Of a stretch of DNA of 64,000 bases, positions 32,438 to 41,011 are shown piece by piece. Origin of the DNA: Virgisporangium aliadipatigenens. GTDB lineage: Bacteria; Actinomycetota; Actinomycetes; Mycobacteriales; Micromonosporaceae. A program made the position numbers and the translations under genes. Within the stretch, counting starts at the first letter, position 1. The number at the start of each line of letters is the position of its first letter. Location of the stretch: positions 1 to 64,000 of the forward strand of contig NZ_BOPF01000024.1 in assembly GCF_016863615.1 (NCBI RefSeq), written 5' to 3'. Under the pieces are notes generated by a model that was not told the DNA's origin, did no database searches, and worked only from the letters and a program-made list of their open reading frames with translations.

Positions 32438-33445
32438 GTGAACGTCCGGATTCTCGGCGTCGTCGCCGTCCTGGTGCTCAGCACCGGCGGCGCCGTCGGC
32501 TACGTGCTACGGGAGCACGCCGCCGGAGCGGGTGCGACCCCGGATCGCGCGTACCCGGGCGACCTCGCCTCGGTGTCGGCCGCGCCGCGCATCGTGTTCC
32601 GCAACACGCTCGCCGGCGCGGAGCAGGGGCGCCTGGCGATGGTCCCGGCGTCCGCGCCGAGCGGTGCCCGCGCCCTGGCGCCGCCGTCGTGCAGCCGTTC
32701 CTACACCCGCGGGGGAACGACCATTTGCCTCGCCACCAGCGGCGGACTGGCCCCCACGTACCGCGTGCTCCTGCTGGATCGGCAGTGGCGCACCACCCGC
32801 GAACTGGCATCCGTGCCCGGGCTGTCCAGCCGCACCCGCCTGTCGGCCGACGGGACCCTGCTCGCGACGACGGCGTTCGTCACCGGCGACTCGTACAACA
32901 GTCCGGGACAGTTCAGCACCCGCACCACGATCACGCGGGTGCGCGGCGACGAACCGGGCGTGGACCTGGAGAGCTTCACGCTCCTCGTGGACGGCGGGGT
33001 GGTCACGGCTGCCGACCGGAACTTCTGGGGCGTGACGTTCGCCGACGACGACCGGTTCTACGCGACGGCCGCGTCGGGTGGCAGGACGTGGCTGGTCGAG
33101 GGGCGGCTGTCGACCCGCCGGCTGACCGCACTGCGGCCGGACGTGGAGTGTCCGTCACTGTCGCCCGACGGCACGCGCGTGGCGTTCAAGAAGCATGGTG
33201 ACCTGCCGGCGGGCCGCTGGCGCCTGTCGGTCCTGGACCTGCGCACCGGCGCGGTCGTCGAACTGGCGGAGCCGCGCAGCGTCGACGACCAGGCCGAGTG
33301 GCTCGACGACGACACGGTCCTGTACGGCCTGGGCCGGGTCGACGACACGGAGGCGGGCAGCGACGTGTGGGCGGTGCCGGCCGACGGAACGGGTGCGCCG
33401 CGCATGGTGATCGAGGGGGCCTGGTCACCGTCGGTGGTTCGCTGA
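32438..33445 (+). CDS. Membrane-anchored beta-propeller-like (PD40) protein
   Basis: A 335-residue protein with one N-terminal membrane anchor (about residues 4-22) and an extracytoplasmic domain containing TolB/PD40-like blades: SRTRLSADGTLLATTAFV, CPSLSPDGTRVAFKKHGD and WAVPADGTGAPRMVIEGAWS. It starts at GTG 32438 without a ribosome binding site. A scaffold or ligand-binding role outside the membrane is likely; no catalytic residues are visible. Confidence 0.65.
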   Translation: MNVRILGVVAVLVLSTGGAVGYVLREHAAGAGATPDRAYPGDLASVSAAPRIVFRNTLAGAEQGRLAMVPASAPSGARALAPPSCSRSYTRGGTTICLATSGGLAPTYRVLLLDRQWRTTRELASVPGLSSRTRLSADGTLLATTAFVTGDSYNSPGQFSTRTTITRVRGDEPGVDLESFTLLVDGGVVTAADRNFWGVTFADDDRFYATAASGGRTWLVEGRLSTRRLTALRPDVECPSLSPDGTRVAFKKHGDLPAGRWRLSVLDLRTGAVVELAEPRSVDDQAEWLDDDTVLYGLGRVDDTEAGSDVWAVPADGTGAPRMVIEGAWSPSVVR

Positions 33446-33487
33446 GGGGGTGCCGTCGGTCGACCTGCCCGATGTTGACGGTCGCTC

Positions 33488-33493
33488 TATGGT
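33488..33493 (+). promoter_or_regulatory. -10 box, leaderless start of lipoprotein gene
   Basis: TATGGT ends 6 nt before the GTG at 33500. Confidence 0.4.
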
Positions 33494-33499
33494 GGCTGG

Positions 33500-34111
33500 G
33501 TGTCGAAGGCGATCGCTGCGTTACTCATCGTGCTCGTGGGGCTGACGGCCTGTTCGGATCCGCCGAAGAAGCCGTCGCCGACGCCGGCCGACGCCAAGCC
33601 GCGCTACGCGAAGAGCGACGACTTCTGCGCGAAGGTCGACGTGACGGGCCTGCAGAAGTTCGTGCCGACCGTGGCCGCCACCAAGCGGGACGAACGCGGT
33701 GTCGGCGACACCACCTGGCTCAGCTGCAACTACCAGGGCACGCAGGACTTCGCCGGCCCCAGCCGCACGGTCATGGTCACCGTCGACGCGCACCTGTACA
33801 AGACCGCCGCCGCGGCGAAGCTCGCGGGGTCATCCAACCCGTCCGCCCCGGTGTGCGCGCTCTCGACGGAGCCACCGGCGGTCGTCGCCTTCCCCGTCGG
33901 CGTGCTGGAGTCCGGCGCCCACCTGTGCCGCGTGGAGACGGCGGGCAAGCCGTCGGTGCAGTACCTGGTGCGGGCGGTCGACGACAACCTGGTGCTCTCG
34001 GTGGACGTGACGGCGTTCGCGGCGGCGCAGACCGTGCCCACGCCCGACGAACTCTCCCCGGAGACCCGCAAGGTGGCCGAGTCGGCCGCGGCAGCCCTCC
34101 GCGTCTCGTGA
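33500..34111 (+). CDS. Lipoprotein, DUF3558-like
   Basis: A 203-residue lipoprotein with a lipobox at C18 (GLTAC) followed by a Pro-rich linker and one domain with Cys pairs (DDFCAKVD, WLSCNYQG, APVCALST, AHLCRVET). This matches the size and spacing of actinobacterial DUF3558 lipoproteins, which have no defined function. It is anchored outside the membrane. The stop overlaps the GTG of the next gene (GTGA), linking it to the MBL hydrolase. Confidence 0.65.
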   Translation: MSKAIAALLIVLVGLTACSDPPKKPSPTPADAKPRYAKSDDFCAKVDVTGLQKFVPTVAATKRDERGVGDTTWLSCNYQGTQDFAGPSRTVMVTVDAHLYKTAAAAKLAGSSNPSAPVCALSTEPPAVVAFPVGVLESGAHLCRVETAGKPSVQYLVRAVDDNLVLSVDVTAFAAAQTVPTPDELSPETRKVAESAAAALRVS

Positions 34112-34992
34112 GCGCGCCGACCCGCTTCGACATCTCCGCACGCCAGTGGCTCACCTGGAAGCCGCCGGGCGCGGGCATCACGCTCACCGGCTACTCGCGG
34201 GCCAACGACAAGACCTTCTTCCACGTTCCCGAACTGCGCTGCGGCCTGGACGCGGGCCTCGTGGAGGGCCGGCAGCCGGAGACGGTGTTCCTGACGCACG
34301 CCCACGCCGACCACGCGGCCGACCTGGCGTACCTGGCCGCCCGCGCGGGTGGGGTCGACGTCTACGTGCCGGCCGTGATGCTCCCACGGGTCACGGATTT
34401 CCTGCGGGCCTCGTACGCGCTGAACAACGCGCACGACGTCGAGACGCTGCCGGGGGTGCGCCTGCACGGCGTCGCCGGTGGGGACTCGTTCGTCTTCGGC
34501 CGCCGGGGCGGGCACGCGGTGCGGGTCGTGGACTGCGTCCACAAGGTCCCGTGCGTGGGGTACGCGTTCTCGTCGGTCGGCCGCGCGCTGCTCCCCGAGT
34601 ACGAGGAACTGCGCACCCGCGTGACGCCGGCGGAGTTCGGCCGGCTGCTGAAGGAACGGCGGGCGGCCGGCGACGAGGTGGATCGCGAGCTGCGCCGGCC
34701 GATGTTCGCGTTCCTCGGCGACACCGGTCCGCGCGTCTTCGACGCCGCTCCGTGGCTGCTCGACTATCCGGTCATCGTCATGGAGTGCACGTATCTCGAC
34801 GACGCGCTGGCCACGCGCGCGGAGGAGGTGGGACACGTGGTGTGGAGCGGACTGCGGCCGATCGTCGAGGCGAACCCGTCGACCCTGTTCGTGCTGACCC
34901 ACTTCAGCCTCCGGCACACCGACGCCGAGGTGATGCGCTTCTTCGAGCGCGAGGCCGTGCCGAACGTGGTCCCCTGGGCGATAGTCCCGTGA
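34108..34992 (+). CDS. MBL-fold metallo-hydrolase (RNase Z-like)
   Basis: A 294-residue metallo-beta-lactamase-fold enzyme with the zinc motif HAHADH (64-69) and a later His (LTHFSLRHT) near 268, plus GDTG near residue 210. The layout is nearest to tRNase Z-like hydrolases, but it lacks their flexible arm. The substrate is unknown; nucleic acid or an ester is possible. It starts at GTG 34108, overlapping the lipoprotein stop. Confidence 0.85.
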   Translation: MSAPTRFDISARQWLTWKPPGAGITLTGYSRANDKTFFHVPELRCGLDAGLVEGRQPETVFLTHAHADHAADLAYLAARAGGVDVYVPAVMLPRVTDFLRASYALNNAHDVETLPGVRLHGVAGGDSFVFGRRGGHAVRVVDCVHKVPCVGYAFSSVGRALLPEYEELRTRVTPAEFGRLLKERRAAGDEVDRELRRPMFAFLGDTGPRVFDAAPWLLDYPVIVMECTYLDDALATRAEEVGHVVWSGLRPIVEANPSTLFVLTHFSLRHTDAEVMRFFEREAVPNVVPWAIVP

Positions 34993-35055
34993 AGATCGAT
35001 GTGAATCCTGTCGCGGCCTCGTCGGCGTGTCGCGCAACAGGATTCACATCGATCT
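34993..35055. terminator. Long bidirectional hairpin
   Basis: AGATCGATGTGAATCCTGT (34993-35011) pairs perfectly with ACAGGATTCACATCGATCT (35037-35055) over 19 bp. It begins one base after the MBL stop and ends 10 nt before the stop of the convergent VOC gene, so it can serve both. Confidence 0.75.
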
Positions 35056-35064
35056 CCGTGGCGG

Positions 35065-35478
35065 TCAGAACGCGGCGATGTCCAGCACCCAGGTGATGCC
35101 GAAGCGGTCCGTGACCATGCCGTAGAGCGGCGCCCACTGCGACGGCCCGAACGGCACGACGACGGTGCCGCCGTCGCTCAGCTTCTCCCACAGGGCGGTC
35201 AGTTCCTCGCGGGAGTCGCCGCGCAGCGACACGTAGAACGACGCGTCGCCGCGGCTGAACGGCCGGGCCGCCGGCACGTCGAACGCCATCACGTGGAAGC
35301 CGTTGTCGGCGCGCACCTGGCCCCAGATGACCTGGTCCGCCTCGGCGGGGTCGGTGACGGCGCCGGAGTCCTTGTACGTGACGATGACCGGCTGTCCGCC
35401 GGCGACGTCGGCGTAGAACTCCAGTGCGGCGCGGGCGTCGCCGCGGAAGTTCAGGTGGACGGCGGTGGTGACGCTCAT
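35065..35478 (-). CDS. PhnB-like VOC family protein
   Basis: A 137-residue member of the PhnB/3-demethylubiquinone-type VOC group: VTTAVHLNFRGDARAALEFY at the start, HVMAFDVPAARPFSRGDASF in the middle and LYGMVTDRFGITWVLDIA at the end. These homodimeric proteins have no proven enzymatic role in most bacteria. ATG 35478 is chosen for its GAGGA site; the frame is open to 35514. A single gene. Confidence 0.87.
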   Translation of the reverse strand: MSVTTAVHLNFRGDARAALEFYADVAGGQPVIVTYKDSGAVTDPAEADQVIWGQVRADNGFHVMAFDVPAARPFSRGDASFYVSLRGDSREELTALWEKLSDGGTVVVPFGPSQWAPLYGMVTDRFGITWVLDIAAF

Positions 35479-35553
35479 GGTGATCCTCGTTTCGTGATCG
35501 GCTGTTGGGATCACTGTCGAGGAGGTAGGTGCCAGGGTGTGGCACCTACTCGA

Positions 35554-36009
35554 TCACAATTCTTCGGTCGCCTGACGTCCGGCCTCGGCGGTGCGGCGCA
35601 GGAAGTCGGCGACGACCCGCAGTTCGGCCTCGTCGTAGTCGGCGCAGATGCGGGCGATGCCGCGGTTCATGCCGGCGTAGAGGTGCAGCACGTCGGCGGC
35701 GCGTTCCTGCACCGGGCGCACCACCACGGCGCGCCGGTCGGCGGGGTCGCGCTCGCGGGCCACCCAGCCGCCGCGTTCGAGGCGGTCGAGGATGCCGGTG
35801 ACGGTCGCCGGGTGCAGTCCGGCCCGTCTGGCGAGCGCGCCGGGGCTGATCGGGCCGGCACGGTTGATCAGGTCCAGGCAGTCCAGGTCGGCGTCCTTCA
35901 GCCCGAGCCTGCTGCCGACGCGGTGGTTGAGCGTCGAGAGCTGGATCCGCATCTCCCGGAGCGAGTCGCGGATCTCCCGGCCCAGGGCCGCATTTATTTT
36001 GGAACTCAT
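35554..36009 (-). CDS. MarR family regulator
   Basis: A 151-residue winged-helix regulator with the MarR core ISPGALARRAGLHPATVTGI and wing RDPADRRAVVVRPV, flanked by the dimerisation helices. It is divergent from the NAD(P)-binding and MFS genes. MarR proteins usually repress a divergent efflux or redox gene and release on binding a phenolic or drug. Half-sites in the 63-nt gap fit that model. Confidence 0.9.
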   Translation of the reverse strand: MSSKINAALGREIRDSLREMRIQLSTLNHRVGSRLGLKDADLDCLDLINRAGPISPGALARRAGLHPATVTGILDRLERGGWVARERDPADRRAVVVRPVQERAADVLHLYAGMNRGIARICADYDEAELRVVADFLRRTAEAGRQATEEL

Positions 36010-36020
36010 ATGATACTGTC

Positions 36021-36047
36021 CTCATAATATTTGAGTTGTGGGCTCAA
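36021..36047. promoter_or_regulatory. MarR operator/promoter region
   Basis: Three alternating half-sites: CTCA-TAATATT-TGAG (36021-36035) and TTGAG-TTGTGGG-CTCAA (36031-36047). The AT-rich centre TAATAT also offers a -10 box on either strand. Confidence 0.45.
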
Positions 36048-36072
36048 GTTACCGGACCGGGGGAGGATCGGT

Positions 36073-36684
36073 ATGCGACTGACGGTGTTCGGGGCCAGCG
36101 GACGGGTCGGGGGACACGTGGTGCGGCAGGCCCTTTCGGCCGGCCACACGGTGACGGCCGTGGTGCGGGAGCGGGCCTCCTTCGAGGCGCCCGAGGGGGT
36201 GCGCACCGTGCGGGTGCCGGGCCTCGACGCGCCGCCGCCGGTGGCGGAGTGCGACGCGGTGCTGTCCGCGATCGGGCCGCGCGGGGCCAAGGACGGGCCG
36301 GTCGCCACCGTGGCCACGCGGGGGATTCTCGCCGCGCTGAAGCCGGCGATGCGGTTCGTGGCCCTGAGTGCCGCGCCGGCCGGACCGCCGCCGCCCGACT
36401 TTCTCAACCGGCGGCTGCTCTTCCCGTTCATCGGGCGGGTGTTGCGCGCCACCTACGACGACCTGCGCGCGATGGAGGCCCTGATCCGCGAGAGCGGGAC
36501 GGAGTGGACCGTGGTGCGGCCACCGAAGTTCGTCGACCGGCCGCTGAGCGGTCGCTACCGCACCGTCATCGGGGCGAACGTTCCGCGCGGCTACACGGTC
36601 TCGCCGCCCGACGTGGCGCACGCGATGCTCGCCGTCCTCGCCGATCCGGCCACCGTCCGGCAGCCCGTCGGGGTCGCCTACTGA
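36073..36684 (+). CDS. NAD(P)-binding (atypical SDR/NmrA-like) protein
   Basis: A 203-residue Rossmann-fold protein starting MRLTVFGASGRVGGHV (dinucleotide motif GASGRVG) with a second motif AVLSAIGPRG. It resembles the YwnB/flavin-reductase-like atypical SDRs that use or sense NADPH. GGGGGAGG lies 5 nt upstream. Followed after 10 nt by the MFS gene, so both are probably controlled by the divergent MarR protein. Confidence 0.85.
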   Translation: MRLTVFGASGRVGGHVVRQALSAGHTVTAVVRERASFEAPEGVRTVRVPGLDAPPPVAECDAVLSAIGPRGAKDGPVATVATRGILAALKPAMRFVALSAAPAGPPPPDFLNRRLLFPFIGRVLRATYDDLRAMEALIRESGTEWTVVRPPKFVDRPLSGRYRTVIGANVPRGYTVSPPDVAHAMLAVLADPATVRQPVGVAY

Positions 36685-36694
36685 TAATGGCCCG

Positions 36695-38053
36695 ATGGGA
36701 TCCTTGCGGGCCGTCTTCGCCGGGCGGCGGGGGCGGCTGCTGGTCGGGCTTCTCGCGGCGGAGTTCGGGTCGGCGGTGCAGGGGGTGGCCTACGCGACCG
36801 TGCTGCCGGTGACCGCCCGCGAACTCGACGGCACCGAGCTGTACGGGGCGACGCTCGCCGCCGGTTCGCTCGTCACGATCCTTGTGCTGTCGACCGGTTC
36901 CGGCCTCACCGGACGGCTCTCCCCGCAGCGGATGCTGCTGCTCGGGACCGTTCTGCACACGCTCGGCGTGCTCGTCGTCGCGACGGCCGGGTCGATGGAG
37001 GTGGTGCTCGCGGGCACCGTGGTGCGCGGCATCGCGGCCGGACTGCTGGCGAGCTTCGGGCTCACCGCCGTCGGTGCCCTGTTCGAGGACGAACTGCGGG
37101 CGCGGGTCCTCGGCCTCTTCGCCGTCGTCTGGCTCCTGCCGTCGCTGCTGGGCCCCGTGCTGAACGCCGCGCTGACGGTGGCGTTCGGGTGGCGGTGGGC
37201 GATGGCGTGGCCGGCCCTCGTCGTCGTGGTGGCGCGCATCCTCGTGGGCCGGTACGCGGCGGACGTCCCGTGGCAGCGCGAGGAGAAGCGGGTCGACGTG
37301 CACAACGGGCCGCTGGTGCTGGCCGGGCTCGTCGCCATGTCCGTGGCGCCGGTCCTGCCCCTGGTGTGGGGGCTGCCGCTGCTGATCGGTGGCGGTGCGA
37401 CGGCGGTGGCGTTCAGCGTGCGGATCCTCCGGCCGGCCGCCCGCCACGAGGCGCACCGGCTGCGGACCGTTCTCGGGCTCTTCGGCCTCTGCCTCGCCTA
37501 CTTCGGCGGGAACGCCCTCATCGCGCTCGTCGTCGTCGAGGCGCTGCACTTCGGGGTGGTGGCGAGCAGCGTGGCCGTCGGGGCGAGCTTCACGGCGTGG
37601 TCGCTGACCGGGCTGCGCCTGGCCGGTGGCAGCCTCACGGCGGCGGCGCGCGGGACGGCTGTGGTGTTCGGGTCGCTGGTGGTGCTCGGTGGCATGTTCC
37701 TGGCGGGCGCGTTGGGCCTGGTCGCGCCGCCGGTGGTGTTCGGGGTGACGGTGGTGGTGTGGACGGTCGCCGGGTTCGGCATGGGGGTCGGGTACGCGGT
37801 GCTCTCCGCGCGGGCCTTCGACGACCTGCCGCCGGAGGGGGCGGCGCCGGTGGCCACCGGGGTGGCGTTCGCGGAGCTGGCCGGCTCGGCGCTGGGCGCT
37901 CTTCTCGTGGGGACCTACGCGCTGGCCCGGGTCGCCGGGGCGGGGCCGCCGGCCGCGGCGGCCTGGTCCTGGCCGCTGATCATCGTGGCCGGCCTCGGCG
38001 CCGCGTCGATCTTGCACTTGTGGCGACCGAAGCGTCCCGTTACGGCCCCGTAA
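36695..38053 (+). CDS. MFS transporter, drug-efflux type
   Basis: A 452-residue transporter with about 12-14 hydrophobic segments, in the range of the DHA1/DHA2 drug-proton antiporters. The conserved loop between segments 2 and 3 is changed (GLTGRLSPQRM). Its position beside a MarR regulator and an NADPH-dependent protein suggests detoxification. The 3' end includes one arm of a hairpin repeat. Confidence 0.88.
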   Translation: MGSLRAVFAGRRGRLLVGLLAAEFGSAVQGVAYATVLPVTARELDGTELYGATLAAGSLVTILVLSTGSGLTGRLSPQRMLLLGTVLHTLGVLVVATAGSMEVVLAGTVVRGIAAGLLASFGLTAVGALFEDELRARVLGLFAVVWLLPSLLGPVLNAALTVAFGWRWAMAWPALVVVVARILVGRYAADVPWQREEKRVDVHNGPLVLAGLVAMSVAPVLPLVWGLPLLIGGGATAVAFSVRILRPAARHEAHRLRTVLGLFGLCLAYFGGNALIALVVVEALHFGVVASSVAVGASFTAWSLTGLRLAGGSLTAAARGTAVVFGSLVVLGGMFLAGALGLVAPPVVFGVTVVVWTVAGFGMGVGYAVLSARAFDDLPPEGAAPVATGVAFAELAGSALGALLVGTYALARVAGAGPPAAAAWSWPLIIVAGLGAASILHLWRPKRPVTAP

Positions 38054-38077
38054 GTCCCCACCACGACTGCAAGATCG
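38007..38077. terminator. Hairpin repeat of the GATCTTGCA..GTGG family, copy 1
   Basis: CGATCTTGCACTTGTGG (38007-38023, inside the MFS gene) pairs with CCACGACTGCAAGATCG (38061-38077) with two mismatches. The same sequence family forms the hairpin at 46488-46563. It probably terminates the MFS operon. Confidence 0.55.
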
Positions 38078-38102
38078 GCGAGCCGGGGCCGCCCGACGGC
38101 GC

Positions 38103-38876
38103 TCACGGGACCCGGCGGGGCCAGGCGCGGGACGCGAGGTCGAGGAGCCTCGCGTCGGCGCCGATCAGGATCCGCGGGTTGCGGCGCTCCACGCCCCGCG
38201 CGATGATCTGCGCCGCCCGTTCCGGGGGCATGCGCAGCAGGCGGTCGATGCGGCGCAGGCCGGCGACCAGTTCGGCACGGTCGACCCCGCTGCCGACGCG
38301 GGCGTTCGCGGCGATGCGGGTGCGGATGCCGCCGGGGTGCACCACGCTCACCCCGACCGCGTCGCGCGTCAACTCCCGCCGCAGCGCCTCCGTGAACCCG
38401 CGCACCGCGAACTTGCTCGCCGAGTAGGCCGCCTGCCCGCCCGGCGCGATGAGGCCGAACAGGCTGGAGACGGTCACCAGATGGGAGCCGGGCTCGGCCT
38501 TCAACGCCGGCAGGAGCGCGTGCGTCAGGTGCACCACGGCGCGGAAGTTCACCGCGATGAGCCAGTCGAACTCCTCCAGCGTCACCTCGTCGAAGCGCCC
38601 CGCCAGGGCGACACCGGCGTTGTTGACGAGCAGCCGCACGTCGGGAACCCGTTGCGCCACCGCGGAAATCGCCGCGGCGTCGGACAGGTCCACCACGTGC
38701 GTGGTCACGTCCACATCGGACAGTCCACTGTGGACCCTCGCCAGGCCGGCCGCGTCGCGGTCCAGCAGCACCAGGCGCATGCCCCGCGACGCCAACTCCG
38801 CGGCAAGCGCCGCACCGATGCCGCTCGCCGCTCCGGTGACCACGGCCGTCCCGCCGGGGAAGCGGAATCTCTTCAC
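38103..38876 (-). CDS. SDR family oxidoreductase
   Basis: A 257-residue classical short-chain dehydrogenase: TGAASGIG (14-21), NNAG (85-88), S138, Y151 and K155 (YSASK). It starts at GTG 38876, overlapping the stop of the flavin monooxygenase gene (GTGA). This BVMO plus SDR arrangement is common in actinomycete operons that oxidise ketones or fatty alcohols, with the SDR making or using the carbonyl compound. Substrate unknown. Confidence 0.88.
   Translation of the reverse strand: MKRFRFPGGTAVVTGAASGIGAALAAELASRGMRLVLLDRDAAGLARVHSGLSDVDVTTHVVDLSDAAAISAVAQRVPDVRLLVNNAGVALAGRFDEVTLEEFDWLIAVNFRAVVHLTHALLPALKAEPGSHLVTVSSLFGLIAPGGQAAYSASKFAVRGFTEALRRELTRDAVGVSVVHPGGIRTRIAANARVGSGVDRAELVAGLRRIDRLLRMPPERAAQIIARGVERRNPRILIGADARLLDLASRAWPRRVP
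38723..38735. repeat. Iterated palindrome GTCCACTGTGGAC
   Basis: Exact copy of GTCCACWGTGGAC, inside the SDR gene. Confidence 0.6.
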
Positions 38877-40318
38877 GAGAACCGGATCCCGGCGTCGGCG
38901 AGCCGGCCGAAGCGCATCGTCAGCATGTCCCGAGGGTAGTTCCGGTGCAGGCGCCACGGCGGTGCGATCCCCTGCTTCGGCATCCGCGCGGCGCCGCGCC
39001 GCACGTACCCCGAGCTGAGGCCGATCAGCGGCAGCCGCGCGCCGGAGCGGGGCGCGAGCGGCAGGCAGATCCGCTCGCCGCGGCGGGCCATCCGGTTGAG
39101 CAGCCGGCAGACGTACTCGGCGGCGAGGTCGGCCTTCAGCATCCACGACGCGTTCGTGTAGCCGAGCGCGAGCGCCAGATTCGGGACGCCGGAGAGCATC
39201 GTTCCCTTGTACGCCACCGTTTCCGCGACGTCGACGTCCCGTCCGTCGACGGTCAGCGCCAGGCCGCCGAGCGCGAGCAGTTCCAGGCCGGTCGCCGTCA
39301 CGACGAGCTCCGCGGCCAGCTCGCCGCCCGACCGCAGCCGGATTCCGTTCCGGGTGAACGTCTCCACGTGGTCCGTCACCACCGTCGCCCGGCCGGTCCG
39401 GATGGCCCGGAACAGGTCGCCGTTCGCCACGACGCACAGCCGCTGGTCCCACGGGTCGTACGGCGGCGTGAAGTGCCTGTCCACGTCGTATCCCGGGGGC
39501 AGCCGCGCCTCGACGCCCTTGCGCAGGAAGCGTTTCATCGCCTCCGGCCGGCGCCGCGAGTACCCGTACACGCCGAGGTGCAGGACGATGTTGCGCCAGC
39601 GGGCGAGGCGGTGCGCGGCGCGGGCCGGCAGGTGGCGGCGCAGCCGGTCGGCGGTCCGGTCCCGCGCCGAACGGCTGACGATCCACGACGGCGTGCGCTG
39701 CAGCATCGTCACGTGCGCCGCCCGCTCGGCGAGCGCCGGCACGAGCGTGACCGCGGTGGCGCCGCTGCCGATGACGACGACCCGCTTCCCGGCCCAGTCC
39801 AACGCATCCGGCCAGTGCTGGGGATGCACCACGGTGCCGTCGAACGACTCGACACCGGGCAGCGGCGGGGTGTAGCCGGCGTCGTAGCGGTAGTAGCCGG
39901 TGCAGCAGTAGAGAAACGCGCACGTGTAGGTGACGAGGTCGCCGTGCGATGGGCGTTCGACCGAGACTGTCCACTGTGCACGGTCGCTGGACCACTCCGC
40001 GCGGACCGCACGGTGCCCCAACCTGATGTGTCTGTCCACCCCGTACTCGCGGGCGGTGTCGCGGACGTAGCCGAGGACGGTCTCACCGGCGGCGACGGCG
40101 TCCGGCGCGGTCCACGGCCGGAACCGGTACCCCATCGTGAACATGTCCGAGTCGGAGCGCACCCCCGGATAGCGGAACAGGTCCCAGGTGCCGCCGACGC
40201 GCTCCCGCGCCTCCAGGATCGCGAACGTCCGGCCGGGGCTTCGGCGGCGCAGCTGGCACGCCGCCCCGATGCCGGACAGCCCGGCGCCCACGATCAGCAC
40301 GTCGACGTCGGGGGACAT
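38873..40318 (-). CDS. Flavin-containing (Baeyer-Villiger-type) monooxygenase
   Basis: A 481-residue class B flavoprotein. FAD motif GAGLSG is at 11-16, the BVMO fingerprint FDGTVVHPQHWP at 159-170 and the NADPH motif GSGATA at 184-189, followed by VSRSARD. This is close to EthA-like enzymes. It would insert oxygen into ketones or oxidise heteroatoms with NADPH. The ATG at 40318 has no ribosome binding site, and TACAGT ends 6 nt upstream. Coupled to the SDR downstream. Confidence 0.9.
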   Translation of the reverse strand: MSPDVDVLIVGAGLSGIGAACQLRRRSPGRTFAILEARERVGGTWDLFRYPGVRSDSDMFTMGYRFRPWTAPDAVAAGETVLGYVRDTAREYGVDRHIRLGHRAVRAEWSSDRAQWTVSVERPSHGDLVTYTCAFLYCCTGYYRYDAGYTPPLPGVESFDGTVVHPQHWPDALDWAGKRVVVIGSGATAVTLVPALAERAAHVTMLQRTPSWIVSRSARDRTADRLRRHLPARAAHRLARWRNIVLHLGVYGYSRRRPEAMKRFLRKGVEARLPPGYDVDRHFTPPYDPWDQRLCVVANGDLFRAIRTGRATVVTDHVETFTRNGIRLRSGGELAAELVVTATGLELLALGGLALTVDGRDVDVAETVAYKGTMLSGVPNLALALGYTNASWMLKADLAAEYVCRLLNRMARRGERICLPLAPRSGARLPLIGLSSGYVRRGAARMPKQGIAPPWRLHRNYPRDMLTMRFGRLADAGIRFS

Positions 40319-40324
40319 CCGCTC

Positions 40325-40330
40325 ACTGTA
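40325..40330 (-). promoter_or_regulatory. -10 box, leaderless start of monooxygenase gene
   Basis: TACAGT on the minus strand ends 6 nt before the ATG at 40318, in the 17-nt gap after the upstream gene. Confidence 0.4.
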
Positions 40331-40335
40331 ATGGG

Positions 40336-40902
40336 CTAGTTACCCACTTCGCTCACCTCGGAGAACGGCGCGTTGTTGTGCCACAGCGCGTGGATGATGA
40401 AGTAGTGGTTCGCCTCGGTGAACTGCACCGCCAGGTTGCCCGGCTCGTTCTGCACGGTGTCGACCGAGTAGCCCGGATTCGGCGTGGCAGACACCAGCGT
40501 CACCTTGCCGGGCGTCATCCGGATCACCGCCTGGCCACCCGCCACCCGGAACGAGCGCATGTACGTCTTCGTGCCGTCGGCGCTCGTGGTGACCGTCCAG
40601 CCGTCCACGACGGTCGGCGTCTTCTCGGCGCCACCGGCGGCCGGTGGGCTCGCGGCGCGCGGCGAACCGGTCGCGGACGGGCCCGCCGACCGGCTGCCCG
40701 AGGGCGTCGCGGAGGGGAGCGCCGAGGGCAGCGACGGGGCCGGCTGGCCGGCGATCTGCGGGGCGCGCGCCGCCAGGTCGGGGGCCGGCGGAGGAGCCGC
40801 CGCCCGCAGCACCGGCTGCAACGCCACCATGCCGACGGCGATGCTGGCAAGGGTGGACGCGCACCACCCGAGCACCGGCACCCAGACCTGAGACGCACGC
40901 AC
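40336..40902 (-). CDS. Membrane-anchored protein with Pro/Ser-rich linker
   Basis: A 188-residue protein: one membrane segment (about residues 6-28), a Pro/Ala/Ser-rich stalk (30-75) and a small beta-rich outer domain starting TPTVVDGWTVTTSADGTKTY. No family recognised. I start it at GTG 40902, which has TCTAAT (5 of 6 matches to TATAAT) ending 6 nt upstream; ATG 40980 would overlap the promoter of the divergent regulator. The monooxygenase gene follows after 17 nt. Confidence 0.55.
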   Translation of the reverse strand: MRASQVWVPVLGWCASTLASIAVGMVALQPVLRAAAPPPAPDLAARAPQIAGQPAPSLPSALPSATPSGSRSAGPSATGSPRAASPPAAGGAEKTPTVVDGWTVTTSADGTKTYMRSFRVAGGQAVIRMTPGKVTLVSATPNPGYSVDTVQNEPGNLAVQFTEANHYFIIHALWHNNAPFSEVSEVGN

Positions 40903-40998
40903 GGCGCCATTAGACCATCGATGCCCCGACTTGCCACCATCCGCCGGCCCGCCGAAGGTGCCGACCGCCCACTGGTCCATACCGGTCGCCGATGAGCC

Positions 40999-41004
40999 TA
41001 TGGT
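40999..41004 (+). promoter_or_regulatory. -10 box, leaderless start of response regulator gene
   Basis: TATGGT ends 7 nt before the ATG at 41012. The same hexamer precedes the gene at 33500. Confidence 0.4.
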
Positions 41005-41011
41005 GATCGGC

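Noticed and set aside
33475-33480. TTGACG as a -35 box for the lipoprotein gene
   Set aside because: Only 7 nt separate it from the TATGGT box, far short of normal spacing.
38873-39995. Long minus-strand frame extending the SDR gene upstream through the monooxygenase gene
   Set aside because: Out of frame with the well-supported flavin monooxygenase; the SDR starts at GTG 38876 with a GTGA overlap.
40903-40980. ATG 40980 as start of the membrane-anchored protein gene
   Set aside because: It would extend into the promoter region of the divergent response regulator, whereas GTG 40902 has a good -10 box and begins just before the membrane segment. Not fully excluded.
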